Source: Asticcacaulis sp. AND118
Lineage (GTDB): Bacteria; Pseudomonadota; Alphaproteobacteria; Caulobacterales; Caulobacteraceae
Direction of reading: 5' to 3'
NCBI RefSeq assembly: GCF_020535245.1
Contig: NZ_CP084911.1
Location: 845,001 to 909,000 of the forward strand
Length of the DNA: 64,000 nucleotides
Positions 36,595 through 45,076 of this stretch are shown here, piece after piece; position 1 is the stretch's first letter, and every line of letters begins with the position of its first letter. The notes beneath the pieces are model-generated. The model worked only from the letters and a program-made list of their open reading frames with translations. It was not told the DNA's origin and did no database searches. The translations under genes were made by a program, and so were the position numbers.

Positions 36595-38532
36595 CTACAT
36601 CTTCGGCTGCGGTTTTTTCGGCCCCTTGAGGAAGCGCGGCAGGGTCACGCCCTGTGGCTTCAGGGTGTATTTCAGCTTGTCGGGCCGCGGCGGGGTGATG
36701 AAGCTGTCGTCAGGCGTGAAGGCCGGGATATTGGGGTGCTGGCTGAGGCCCAGCTTGCGCAATTGCGTCACCGGATGCTCAAGCTGCGCCAGACTCTGGA
36801 CGCTGGTCTGATAACCCGATTCTACCGCCAGATCGTAGGCGTGCCATTCGCGGATTTCGACGCCTTCGGGCTCCGGGATGATCAGCAGGTCGCAGGCCAG
36901 CCGGCTTTGTTCGAGGTCGGCCGCCGTGGTGATGGTCGCCGAACGCATCAGGATCGAGACGATGGGCGGGCCTTTGCGCCAGTCGCCTTTGAGGAACCAG
37001 GTCGGCAGACTCCTGGGGACCTCGACGCTCTTGGGGTCGATGCCCTTGGCGCGGGTGACATCGACGCCGATAACGGTCCCCAGGTGCGAATTGCGCATCA
37101 TCAGGGCCGGGAAGGAGCGCATCACCGCCCCGTCGACCAGCACCTGATCATCCTCAACCACAGGGGGCATGACGCCCGGCAGCGAGATCGAGGCGCGCAG
37201 GGCCTGTCGCAGTCTTCCGGTCTTGTGCACCTTGATCGTGCCGGAGGTCAGGTTGGACGACAGACAGAAGAAGGGCAGGGGCAGGTCTTCGATCAAGACC
37301 TCGCCGAAATGCTGCTCCAGCCGTTCATCGACCTTGCGCCCGGCGGTGAGGGCGACGAAGGGAAAGGTGACGTCGTCCAGCGGCGAGGAGACGACGAAGG
37401 CCTCGCGGATGTGCGCGTCTATTTCGGCGTCGGACCAGTCGAGCGCCACGCAGCCGCCGATAATTGCGCCCATGGACGAGCCGCAGATGAAGTCGATGGG
37501 GATGTGCGCTTCGCGCAGGGCCTGCACCGCGCCGATGTGCGAAAAGGCCCGCGCGCCGCCGCCGGAAAACACCACGCCGATCGAATGGCCGGTGACGATG
37601 CGGGCGATGCGGGCAGCGTCGGACAGCGCATTTTCGCCGATATGGAACCAGCGCGCGGGTTTGAAGGCATCCAGCCAGTCGCGCGTATGGGCGATGATCT
37701 TGCGCCCGTCGGGTTCCTGCGCCTGAACGAGGATCAGGTCCGGCGCGCGTTGCAGCCCCAGCGGATCGAGCAGTTGCGAGTCTTCGAGGCTCAGCGTGCT
37801 GGCCGGCAGGCGGGCGGGGTCGCTGTGCGGACGCTGCGAATGGTCGCGGGCGTCGGCGATCCAGAAGGTGTGATCGACCTGACGCGAACTGAGCAGCCGC
37901 CAGTGGCTTTCCGGCTTTTCGGCAACGTGAAGGACATAGTCGTTACTGGCCTCGGCCTCGGCGAAGATGTCGGCGCCGGTGCCGTGATTGTCCTTATCGA
38001 GCACGGCGACGCGATAGCCCAGAGCGCGGACCTGTTCGGCGATGCGCTCGACCAGCGGGCGGATGACGATGTCGTTCAGGGCGAAGAAGGCGAAGACATT
38101 GGGCGTGTTGTGACGGCGGCCTTCGCGCGGGGTGCCGGAACGGGCGCGCTCGATCATCTGCTTCGACAAGGCCAGAAGCACGTCCGGCGCGGCCTCTATG
38201 GCCTTGAGGAAGTCGGCTTTCGGCAGCACCATCAGTTCGCAGTCGCGCAGCGCAATGACGGTCGAGGTGTGCGGCGTGTCGGCGATCAGCGACATTTCGC
38301 CGACCGGCTCGCCCGGCTTGATCACGCCGATCAGGTGCAGGCCCTGCTGGTCATCGTCGTGGCGAAAAACGCCCATGCGTCCGGTGCGCAACAGGTAGAG
38401 GTGATCGGAATCGTCGCCCGTGCTGAACAGCCGCGTGCCGCCGGTGAGGGTGATCCAACTGGCGGCCTTCAGCCCCGAAGGCGTGTTGAACAGTCGGGCG
38501 AGGGCGGCTTCGAGAGAGGTGTCTTCCGCCAT
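36595..38532 (-). CDS. Patatin-like phospholipase with cyclic-nucleotide-binding domain
   Basis: 645 aa. N-terminal cNMP-binding domain (about 20-135; GTRLFSTGDDSDHLYLL and KPGEPVGEMSLIADT), middle region, then a patatin domain (about 310-480) with the oxyanion loop SGGGARAFSHIGA near 318, Ser nucleophile in GSSMG near 349 and catalytic Asp in DGAVMRSFP near 466. Same layout as bacterial homologues of neuropathy target esterase; expected to hydrolyse (lyso)phospholipids, possibly under nucleotide control. Ends with a Lys/Pro-rich tail. Confidence 0.9.
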   Translation of the reverse strand: MAEDTSLEAALARLFNTPSGLKAASWITLTGGTRLFSTGDDSDHLYLLRTGRMGVFRHDDDQQGLHLIGVIKPGEPVGEMSLIADTPHTSTVIALRDCELMVLPKADFLKAIEAAPDVLLALSKQMIERARSGTPREGRRHNTPNVFAFFALNDIVIRPLVERIAEQVRALGYRVAVLDKDNHGTGADIFAEAEASNDYVLHVAEKPESHWRLLSSRQVDHTFWIADARDHSQRPHSDPARLPASTLSLEDSQLLDPLGLQRAPDLILVQAQEPDGRKIIAHTRDWLDAFKPARWFHIGENALSDAARIARIVTGHSIGVVFSGGGARAFSHIGAVQALREAHIPIDFICGSSMGAIIGGCVALDWSDAEIDAHIREAFVVSSPLDDVTFPFVALTAGRKVDERLEQHFGEVLIEDLPLPFFCLSSNLTSGTIKVHKTGRLRQALRASISLPGVMPPVVEDDQVLVDGAVMRSFPALMMRNSHLGTVIGVDVTRAKGIDPKSVEVPRSLPTWFLKGDWRKGPPIVSILMRSATITTAADLEQSRLACDLLIIPEPEGVEIREWHAYDLAVESGYQTSVQSLAQLEHPVTQLRKLGLSQHPNIPAFTPDDSFITPPRPDKLKYTLKPQGVTLPRFLKGPKKPQPKM

Positions 38533-38624
38533 GCGGGCAGGCCTTGAATTATGAGTCTCGCCTCAATAGATAGCCCCGGTAGGCGGTATTGCCAATGTGG
38601 TTAAAAACGCGGAGCTTGGGTAGT

Positions 38625-39023
38625 ATGAGCGTCAATCTGGTCAAGCTGTGCGTCGGGGCCGATACGGTCGAGGATCTGCTGGAATGGGAGCAGGGGCATA
38701 AGACCCGCACCATCCATACGCGCCAGACGCCCAAGCGCGCCGAGGAACTGCTGGATGGCGGGTCGCTCTTTTGGGTGATCAAGGGGGTGATTCTGGTGCG
38801 CCGTCCGATCCTCGCCATCGATACGGTCGAAGGCGAAACGCCGCAGTGCCTGATCACGATCTCTACCGAACATATCCTGACCGAGCCGCAGCCGCGTCGC
38901 CCGTTTCAGGGCTGGCGCTATCTGGAGACGAAGGACTCGCCGCGCGATCTGCCGCGCGGCGCGGGGGGTGAGGAACTGCCGGCGGACCTCATCGCGGCGC
39001 TGCGTGACGCGGGGGCGTGGTGA
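38625..39023 (+). CDS. DUF1489 family protein
   Basis: 132 aa from ATG 38625 (an ORF start 12 codons upstream is unlikely). The family, nearly confined to alphaproteobacteria, is recognised by VNLVKLCVGADTVEDL, RAEELLDGGSLFWVIKG, and EPQPRRPFQGWRYL. Its function is unknown. Divergent from the patatin gene with 92 bases between the starts. Confidence 0.88.
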   Translation: MSVNLVKLCVGADTVEDLLEWEQGHKTRTIHTRQTPKRAEELLDGGSLFWVIKGVILVRRPILAIDTVEGETPQCLITISTEHILTEPQPRRPFQGWRYLETKDSPRDLPRGAGGEELPADLIAALRDAGAW

Positions 39024-39042
39024 ACCAGGGCGTGTCTTGAAA

Positions 39043-39921
39043 CTAAACCGCGATATTGTCGATCAGGCGGGTCTTGCCCAGCCAGGCGGCGGCCAGCAGG
39101 CGCAGGTTCGTCGTCTGTGCATCGGCAACGGCCAGCGTATCGGCGTCGCGTAGATCCACATAATCGACCGGACCGAAACCGGCGGCCAGCAGGTTCGCCT
39201 TCGCCGCTTCGAGTGCCGCTGCACGGTCGCCGCCCGAACGCACGGCCTCGGCCACGGCGTTCAGTTCGACAATCAGGCGCGCCGCCGTCTGGCGCTCATC
39301 GGCACTGAGGTAGGCATTGCGTGACGACAGGGCCAGACCGTCGGCTTCGCGCACCGTCGGCATCCCCACCACCGCCACCGGCAGGTCGAGGTCGCGGACG
39401 AAAGTCTTGACGACCTGAAGCTGCTGATAGTCCTTTTCGCCGAAGACGGCGACGTCGGGCTGCACCTGATTGAACAGCTTCATCACCACGGTGGCCACGC
39501 CATCGAAGAACTGCGGGCGGAAGCTGCCTTCCAGTTCGCGCGCCGGGCCTTCGATATGGACGGTCGAGGCAAACACGGCCGGGTACATGATATCGACGGT
39601 CGGCAGGTAGAGCAGGTGGGCGCCGACGCTTTCCAGCAGTTGCGCGTCGCGGTCTTCGGTGCGCGGATAGCGGTCGAAATCCTCATGCGGCGCGAACTGT
39701 TTGGGGTTGACGAAGACCGACACCACGACGACGTCGCAGAGGGTTTTGGCGTGACGCACCAGCGCCAGATGCCCCTCGTGCAGTGCGCCCATGGTCGGCA
39801 CGAAGCCCACGCGCAAACCCTGTTTACGAAAGCCGGCGACGGCTTCGCGCAAGGCGGCAAGGTCGCGGACGCGAGGGAGGGCCAAAGAGGCGTTATTTGC
39901 GACGGAGGTAAGCATGGGCAT
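39043..39921 (-). CDS. panC: Pantoate--beta-alanine ligase
   Basis: 292 aa (an alternative ATG is two codons in). Joins pantoate and beta-alanine with ATP, the last step of pantothenate synthesis. Rossmann-type nucleotidyl-transferase motifs: VPTMGALHEGHLALVRHA, VSVFVNPKQF, FGEKDYQQL and ALSSRNAYLS, all intact. No panB or panD nearby. Divergent from the SPOR lipoprotein gene. Confidence 0.95.
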   Translation of the reverse strand: MPMLTSVANNASLALPRVRDLAALREAVAGFRKQGLRVGFVPTMGALHEGHLALVRHAKTLCDVVVVSVFVNPKQFAPHEDFDRYPRTEDRDAQLLESVGAHLLYLPTVDIMYPAVFASTVHIEGPARELEGSFRPQFFDGVATVVMKLFNQVQPDVAVFGEKDYQQLQVVKTFVRDLDLPVAVVGMPTVREADGLALSSRNAYLSADERQTAARLIVELNAVAEAVRSGGDRAAALEAAKANLLAAGFGPVDYVDLRDADTLAVADAQTTNLRLLAAAWLGKTRLIDNIAV

Positions 39922-39971
39922 TAACCAAAATTGCTAACGACGATTTAAACGGCGTGTGCAAGAGTGCGGGT

Positions 39972-40703
39972 ATGCGCTCTGCTCTTTCCGTTCCAAGACT
40001 GGCTCTGCTGACGGTCGCCTTCGTGGCGGCCGGGCTGTCGGGTTGCGACATGCCCAAGGGCGACGGCAAGGATTTCCAGCGGATGGCCGCGCGTTTAGCG
40101 GAAATCGACATCGAAGGAAAGGGTGACGAAGCGTCATCCGCCCCAGAGTCTTCTTCTGCTTCGTCGTCTTCGGCCACGCGCGAGGCGCAACTGGAACTGG
40201 CCTTCGAGACGGCGAAGGAACTGACGACCGGTAAGGACGGGCTTCTGGCCGCGGTGCCGAAGGGCGAGGGTGGCAACCTGATCCGCATCGTCAATCCGCT
40301 CGATATGGAGCGCCCGGACGCCGATACGCCGCTCGAAACGGGGCCCGGTCTCAGAGGCGCGCCGCCCGTTGAGGTGGCGCAAGCGCCCGTGGAAACGCCG
40401 GCAAAGCCCGCGCTCCTCCCCAAAACGGCTCCGGCGCGTCCGGCGGACAACGGCATCGAACAGAGGGTGCGCAGCGTTCAGGTCGGCTCGTTCAGTTCGC
40501 GCGCAGGGGCTCAGGCCGCCTGGGACGCTCTCAGGGCACGGCATCCGGGCCTCGACAATTTCAAGCCGATCCTGCAGCCGGTGACCGCTGACGGCAAGGC
40601 GCTGGTGCGTCTGCGCATCGGGCCGGTTCATTCGACCGAGCAGGCCGAGCGCCTGTGCAGCCAGCTCGACATCCGCGACGCCTGGTGCCGCAAGGCCGGA
40701 TAG
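39972..40703 (+). CDS. SPOR-domain lipoprotein
   Basis: 243 aa from ATG 39972. Lipoprotein signal: LALLTVAFVAAGLSGC with lipobox LSGC (Cys about 25). A long Ser/Pro-rich linker follows, then a C-terminal SPOR domain (about 170-243; VRSVQVGSFSSRAGAQAAWDAL, VRLRIGPVHSTEQAERLC) that binds denuded peptidoglycan at division sites. Probably a cell-envelope or division-associated protein; whether inner- or outer-membrane anchored is not decided. Confidence 0.85.
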   Translation: MRSALSVPRLALLTVAFVAAGLSGCDMPKGDGKDFQRMAARLAEIDIEGKGDEASSAPESSSASSSSATREAQLELAFETAKELTTGKDGLLAAVPKGEGGNLIRIVNPLDMERPDADTPLETGPGLRGAPPVEVAQAPVETPAKPALLPKTAPARPADNGIEQRVRSVQVGSFSSRAGAQAAWDALRARHPGLDNFKPILQPVTADGKALVRLRIGPVHSTEQAERLCSQLDIRDAWCRKAG

Positions 40704-40793
40704 GTCTTTATCCGCGGGCATCTGCCTCATGGCGGGTAAAATCGCTGGCGAAAACGTTTTTGGCGAATCCCTGCGTCCTGTAAGGTGCCGCGC

Positions 40794-42428
40794 ATGAAGC
40801 ACCGGAAAGACATCAAGGGTCTTGTGCTCGACACCGCCATTGTGGCCGTGCCGAAGCTGCTGGCCGTGCTGATGATGCTGGCCGGGGCGTTCCTGCTGGC
40901 TTCCGTCCTGTCGCCCATCGATCCCGAAGCCATGCCCTTCGTGCGTCAGTGGCTGCCCTTGCAGGTGGTCGAGCTGTCGCATCTGGCCGGCGTGGCGACC
41001 GGCGTGCTGCTGATCTTTGCGGCGCGCGGTCTGTGGGAGCGGCTGGATTCGGCGTGGTACATGGCGCTGGGGCTGCTGGTGGCCGGGGCCATATTGTCGA
41101 TGACGCGCGAACTGGCCGTCGGCGTAGCCGAGGTGATGATACTCTGCGCCCTGATCCTGCTGCCGTGCAAGCGCGCCTTCAACCGCCGCTCGCGCATACT
41201 GACTTTGACGATCAAGCCCGGCTGGCTGCTGATCACCGCCACCCTGCTGCTGCTGATCGCCTCGGCGGGCTTCTACTTTTATGAGCGCACGCCCTATGCC
41301 CATGAGCTGTGGCAGCGCTTCGCCTATGAGGCCAGCGTGTCGCGCTTCCTGCGCGGTCTGGTGGTCATCGCCCTGACCGTGGCGCTGTTCGCCCTCTATC
41401 GCCTGTTCGGACTGGCCAAGGCTACGCCGGACCTGCCCGACGACGAGGATATGGAAGATCTTCGCGGCGTGGTGGAACTGGCGCAGGACCCGCAGGCCTG
41501 GCTGGCCCTGACCGGCGACAAGCATATATTATGGAACGAGGACCGCACGGCTTTCGCCATGTATGGCGTGTCGGGGCGTAGCTGGGTCGTGCTGTCGGCC
41601 CCGGTCGGTCCGCCGGAAGAGGTGGAGAAGCTGGGCTGGCGGCTGAAGGAGATGGCGGCGCTGGCCAAGGCCAAGCTGTCGGTCTACCGCGTGACGACCG
41701 AGTTCCTGCCGCTGGTCATCGATTTGGGGCTAAGACCGTTCAAGATCGGGGAGGAGGCGCTGGTGCCGGTGCAATCCTTCGATCTGGCCGGCAAGAAGGG
41801 TTACGGCTTCCGGCAGGTGTGGCGCAAGTTCGAGCAGATCGACGCGCAGTTCGAAGTGCTGCGTCCTGAAGAGATCGAAACCCACATGCCGCGCCTGAAG
41901 GCTATTTCCGACGCCTGGCTGGAAGAGAAGGGCGGCAAGGAAAAGGGCTATTCGCTCGGCTATTTCGATCCGGACTATATGCGCCTGACGCCGATTGCCG
42001 TCATCCGTATCAATGGTGAGATCATGGCCTTCGCCAATCTGTGGGCCGCCCATGCGCGCACGACACTCAGTCTCGACCTGATGCGTTACGCGCCCGACGC
42101 GCCGCCCAACATAATGGAATATCTCTTCCTGCGGCTGATTTTCCACGCCCGCGACGAAGGCTATCAGTGGTTCAGCCTCGGCATGGCGCCGTTGAGCGGG
42201 CTGGAAGCGCGGCCGCTGAGCCCGGCGTGGTACAAGATCGCGGCCCTCGTCTACGCCTATGGCGGCGAGGTCTATAATTTCGACGGGCTGCGCGCCTACA
42301 AGGAAAAGTTCAAGCCTGTGTGGAAGCCCATCTATTTCGCCGTGTCGGGTAATGAGACGGCTCTGATGCCGGCGCTTCTGGCGGTGGTGCAACTGGGCGG
42401 GCGCGTCGAAAAAGCCAAAGACGCCTGA
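40794..42428 (+). CDS. MprF-like phosphatidylglycerol lysyltransferase domain protein (DUF2156)
   Basis: 544 aa from ATG 40794 (AAGG upstream; a GTG three codons earlier is possible). Six or so membrane helices (residues 15-210), fewer than the full MprF flippase, followed by a soluble DUF2156 GNAT-type domain (230-530; SLGYFDPDYMRLTPIAVI and QWFSLGMAPLSGLEA). The enzymes move lysine or alanine from aminoacyl-tRNA to phosphatidylglycerol and lower surface charge. Followed by a LuxR-type gene 6 bases later, likely one operon. Confidence 0.82.
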   Translation: MKHRKDIKGLVLDTAIVAVPKLLAVLMMLAGAFLLASVLSPIDPEAMPFVRQWLPLQVVELSHLAGVATGVLLIFAARGLWERLDSAWYMALGLLVAGAILSMTRELAVGVAEVMILCALILLPCKRAFNRRSRILTLTIKPGWLLITATLLLLIASAGFYFYERTPYAHELWQRFAYEASVSRFLRGLVVIALTVALFALYRLFGLAKATPDLPDDEDMEDLRGVVELAQDPQAWLALTGDKHILWNEDRTAFAMYGVSGRSWVVLSAPVGPPEEVEKLGWRLKEMAALAKAKLSVYRVTTEFLPLVIDLGLRPFKIGEEALVPVQSFDLAGKKGYGFRQVWRKFEQIDAQFEVLRPEEIETHMPRLKAISDAWLEEKGGKEKGYSLGYFDPDYMRLTPIAVIRINGEIMAFANLWAAHARTTLSLDLMRYAPDAPPNIMEYLFLRLIFHARDEGYQWFSLGMAPLSGLEARPLSPAWYKIAALVYAYGGEVYNFDGLRAYKEKFKPVWKPIYFAVSGNETALMPALLAVVQLGGRVEKAKDA

Positions 42429-42434
42429 GTTCTT

Positions 42435-43043
42435 ATGACCATACCCGATCCGCAGACCGAGACACACCACGCGCTGGCGCACCTGACCATCCGTCAGAAG
42501 CAGATCCTGCGCCTGATTGCCGAGGGGCATCAGGCCAAGGAGATCGCGCGTCTGATCGGTATCGGCGAGCGCACGGTCAAGACCCATACCGAAGCCGCGC
42601 GCAAGCGCCTCGATGTCGCCACCAGCCGCGAAGCCGCACGCTGGCTGGTGGCGGCGGAGAAGTCGTTTCCCATCGGTCCCGAAGACCGACGGCCGTCAGG
42701 ACCGATGGCGGATGCTCCGGATTCAGCGGCAATCTCCGTCTCAGTCCAACAGACTCAGCATGCCGCCGGGGGGGTGGGGGATTTCGCGGATGAAGCAGGG
42801 GGCCGTCCCGTCCCTGAGGTCATCCGCGAACCCGATGCCGCCCCAGGGGTCGTTCAATCGACCGCCTCGGCGGCGCTTTTTTTCCAGCGTTTGAATATCT
42901 GGCTCGCGCGTCTCAATCCGTTGTCCCTGCTCGGCCTGATCCTGACCGTGGCGCTGGGGGCGACCGTGTTGGTCAGCGGCCTGATCTTCGCCATTGTCGG
43001 TTCACTCGAAGCCCTGCAGCATCTGGTCCGTTACATCCGCTGA
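42435..43043 (+). CDS. LuxR-type HTH protein with C-terminal membrane helix
   Basis: 202 aa. N-terminal HTH of the LuxR/GerE type (residues 16-72; LTIRQKQILRLIAEGHQAKE, IARLIGIGERTVKTHTEAAR), a disordered Pro/Ala-rich linker, then one strong membrane helix (about 163-190; LSLLGLILTVALGATVLVSG). No receiver or ligand domain. A DNA-binding domain tethered to the membrane could respond directly to envelope conditions. Sits between the lysyltransferase gene and a 4-helix membrane protein with 3-6 base spacers. Confidence 0.78.
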   Translation: MTIPDPQTETHHALAHLTIRQKQILRLIAEGHQAKEIARLIGIGERTVKTHTEAARKRLDVATSREAARWLVAAEKSFPIGPEDRRPSGPMADAPDSAAISVSVQQTQHAAGGVGDFADEAGGRPVPEVIREPDAAPGVVQSTASAALFFQRLNIWLARLNPLSLLGLILTVALGATVLVSGLIFAIVGSLEALQHLVRYIR

Positions 43044-43046
43044 CTC

Positions 43047-43505
43047 ATGAACCTCGTTGAATTCCTGTGGTATTGGGGCGGCACGCTGGGATCTTTACTG
43101 ATCATCGGCGTGGCCTTCTGGCGCGGCGGGCGGTACGAGCGTTTCGGGGCGGCGGTGTTTCTGGCGGCGCTGATCCTGACCTGGATATTGAACAGGCCGG
43201 GGGTGGGGTTCGAGCCCGCGGTGATGATGGTCGATACGATCACCTGCGTCATCTATGTCGGGCTGGCGTTACAGGCGCGTCGCGTGTGGACCCTGTTCAT
43301 GGCCGCCTTTGCGCTGAACACCGTCCTGTCGCATCTGATCATCCTGCTCGATCCGGGCGTCGACCTCTATGTCTACGTCACCGGGATCGGCCTGTGGGGC
43401 GGTTACGGCCTGATGCTGGCGCTGGCTGGCGGCGTGTGGGAGCACCGTATGCTTGAGCGCTTGCCGAAAAGTGGGACGCACTTTTCGGATAAAAAAGCGC
43501 GCTAA
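43047..43505 (+). CDS. Hypothetical four-helix membrane protein
   Basis: 152 aa, not recognised. Helices near 10-23, 33-47, 60-80 and 115-133. Starts 3 bases after the LuxR-type gene, so part of the same operon. Its last 15 codons include a palindromic repeat (43464-43488) that encodes PKSGTHFSDKK. Confidence 0.65.
   Translation: MNLVEFLWYWGGTLGSLLIIGVAFWRGGRYERFGAAVFLAALILTWILNRPGVGFEPAVMMVDTITCVIYVGLALQARRVWTLFMAAFALNTVLSHLIILLDPGVDLYVYVTGIGLWGGYGLMLALAGGVWEHRMLERLPKSGTHFSDKKAR
43464..43488. repeat. Palindromic repeat at a gene 3' end
   Basis: Perfect 10-base inverted arms CCGAAAAGTG / CACTTTTCGG with loop GGACG, inside the last codons of the 43047 gene. Similar AAAAGTG...CACTTTT elements are frequent in alphaproteobacterial genomes. 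It may also act as a transcription end signal between convergent genes. Confidence 0.65.
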
Positions 43506-43519
43506 TTTAAAGACCGGGC

Positions 43520-44221
43520 TCAGAGCATTTCCAGAGCGCGACTGTGGGCGATGCCTTCATCCGAGACGGTGAAGGCGTGGGCCAGAAACTCCACGCCTGC
43601 CGCGCGCGCCGCCGCATAGGCTTTTGCAAACCCCGGATCGAGATCGCGCGCCACGTCGAAACGGAAGACATCGTCGCGCTGAACGCAGAAGACGACCACG
43701 GCGCGGTCGCCGGCCTCGACCCGGTCGATCAGTTCCATCAGGTGCCTGGCTCCGCGTTCGGTGACGCAGTCGGGAAACTCCGCAAGCCCCGGCACGCGGC
43801 TGTAGTGAACATTTTTTATTTCGACCCACGCATCGGACAGGGTGGCGTGGTCCTGCAACAGCCAGTCGATGCGCGAATTGTGCCCGTATTTGACCTCCGG
43901 CCGCATGACCGGATAGCCGCGCAGTTCAGGGACCTGCCCCTCGCGGATGATCTGCGGAATCAGCCGGTTGGGCCACTGCGTATTGACGCCGACCCAGGTC
44001 TCGCCCTCGCGCAGGGCCTCCAGCCGCCAGCCCAGCTTCTTGGTCGGATCGATGATCCTGGTCAGGCGTGCGGGCGTACCTACGCCCAGTAAACCCAGCA
44101 TCTTGCCGGGATTGGGACAATGGCTTACGACGGTTTCACCCGTATCCAGTTCGACATCGGCGAAGAATCGTTTGTATCTCGACACCAGACGGCCTTCGAT
44201 AAGCCTTTGCGCGAATTGCAT
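43520..44221 (-). CDS. sfsA: DNA/RNA nuclease SfsA family protein
   Basis: 233 aa from ATG 44221, where the family's usual start MQFAQRLIEGRLVSRYKRF begins; the longer in-frame upstream extension is not conserved. Motifs: GETVVSHCPNPGKMLGL, GVNTQWPNRLI, YGHNSRIDWLL, AWVEIKNVHYS (nuclease-type Glu/Lys) and FPDCVTERGARHL. First described as a sugar-fermentation stimulator, later as a nuclease-like protein. Convergent with the membrane-protein operon, divergent from the CinA-like gene. Confidence 0.9.
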   Translation of the reverse strand: MQFAQRLIEGRLVSRYKRFFADVELDTGETVVSHCPNPGKMLGLLGVGTPARLTRIIDPTKKLGWRLEALREGETWVGVNTQWPNRLIPQIIREGQVPELRGYPVMRPEVKYGHNSRIDWLLQDHATLSDAWVEIKNVHYSRVPGLAEFPDCVTERGARHLMELIDRVEAGDRAVVVFCVQRDDVFRFDVARDLDPGFAKAYAAARAAGVEFLAHAFTVSDEGIAHSRALEML

Positions 44222-44270
44222 GAGATGCCCTGACTTCCTATGTTCGGGGCTGTCATAAGGAGCCTGCATC

Positions 44271-45068
44271 ATGACGGTCAATACAGAAAACCCCACCGCC
44301 GCCGTGGTCATCATCGGTGATGAAATCCTGTCGGGCCGGACGCAGGACACCAATGTCAACACGCTGGCCAAATTCCTCGGTTCGCTGGGCATCGACCTGA
44401 TTGAGGTGCGGATGATTCACGACGATCCGGCGCAGATCGTGCGCACGCTGAACGCGCTGCGCAGCGCCGTCGATTACGTCTTCACCACGGGCGGCATCGG
44501 GCCGACGCACGACGACATCACCGCCGACTGCGTGGCGCAGGCCTTCGGCGTTTCGATCGACGAGCGCGAGGACGCGCTGAAAATCCTTCTCGACCGTTAT
44601 GGCGGCGACGCCCGCCAACTCAATCCCAACAGCCGCCGCATGGCGCGTATTCCGGACGGCGCATCGCTGATCCTCAATCCGGTGTCGGGCGCGCCGGGCT
44701 TTCAGATCGGGAACGTTTTCGTCATGGCCGGCGTGCCGCGAATCATGGCCGGAATGCTCAACGATGTCGCCCCGCGCCTGCGTCAGGGCGAACAGGTGCA
44801 GGCGCGCACCGTCAAGGCGACCTACGTGCCCGAAAGTCTCGCTGCTGACATTTTAAGTACGCTCGACCGGCAATATGCCGATCTGTCGCTGGGGTCCTAC
44901 CCCTTCGGCATCTTTCCGGAAGAGTTCGGCACGCAACTCGTCATCCGCGGCCGCAACCGTCAGGCGCTCGACGAGGCGTTCCAGGCCCTGCTCGACGGTC
45001 TGCCGGCGGTGGTGGAAAAGGCGCGTGAACGCTTCCCCGACGCCCGTTTTGAAGAGATTATCAGTTAG
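44271..45068 (+). CDS. CinA-like molybdopterin-binding domain protein
   Basis: 265 aa, only the N-terminal MoCF_biosynth domain of CinA: IIGDEILSGRTQDTN, FTTGGIGPTHDDIT, NPVSGAPGF and FVMAGVPRIM. The C-terminal nicotinamide-nucleotide deamidase domain is absent, as in many alphaproteobacterial proteins annotated competence/damage-inducible protein A. The domain fold hydrolyses ADP-ribose or related pyrophosphates in CinA; the activity here is not established. Eight bases before the peptidase gene, likely cotranscribed. Confidence 0.88.
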   Translation: MTVNTENPTAAVVIIGDEILSGRTQDTNVNTLAKFLGSLGIDLIEVRMIHDDPAQIVRTLNALRSAVDYVFTTGGIGPTHDDITADCVAQAFGVSIDEREDALKILLDRYGGDARQLNPNSRRMARIPDGASLILNPVSGAPGFQIGNVFVMAGVPRIMAGMLNDVAPRLRQGEQVQARTVKATYVPESLAADILSTLDRQYADLSLGSYPFGIFPEEFGTQLVIRGRNRQALDEAFQALLDGLPAVVEKARERFPDARFEEIIS

Positions 45069-45076
45069 GATATCCG

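Noticed and set aside
35413-38547. 1044-codon open frame on the plus strand across xthA and the patatin gene
   Set aside because: Antisense to two clear genes with intact catalytic motifs; long open shadows are common at high GC, and its composition (Gln/Arg/Gly/His-rich) is not protein-like.
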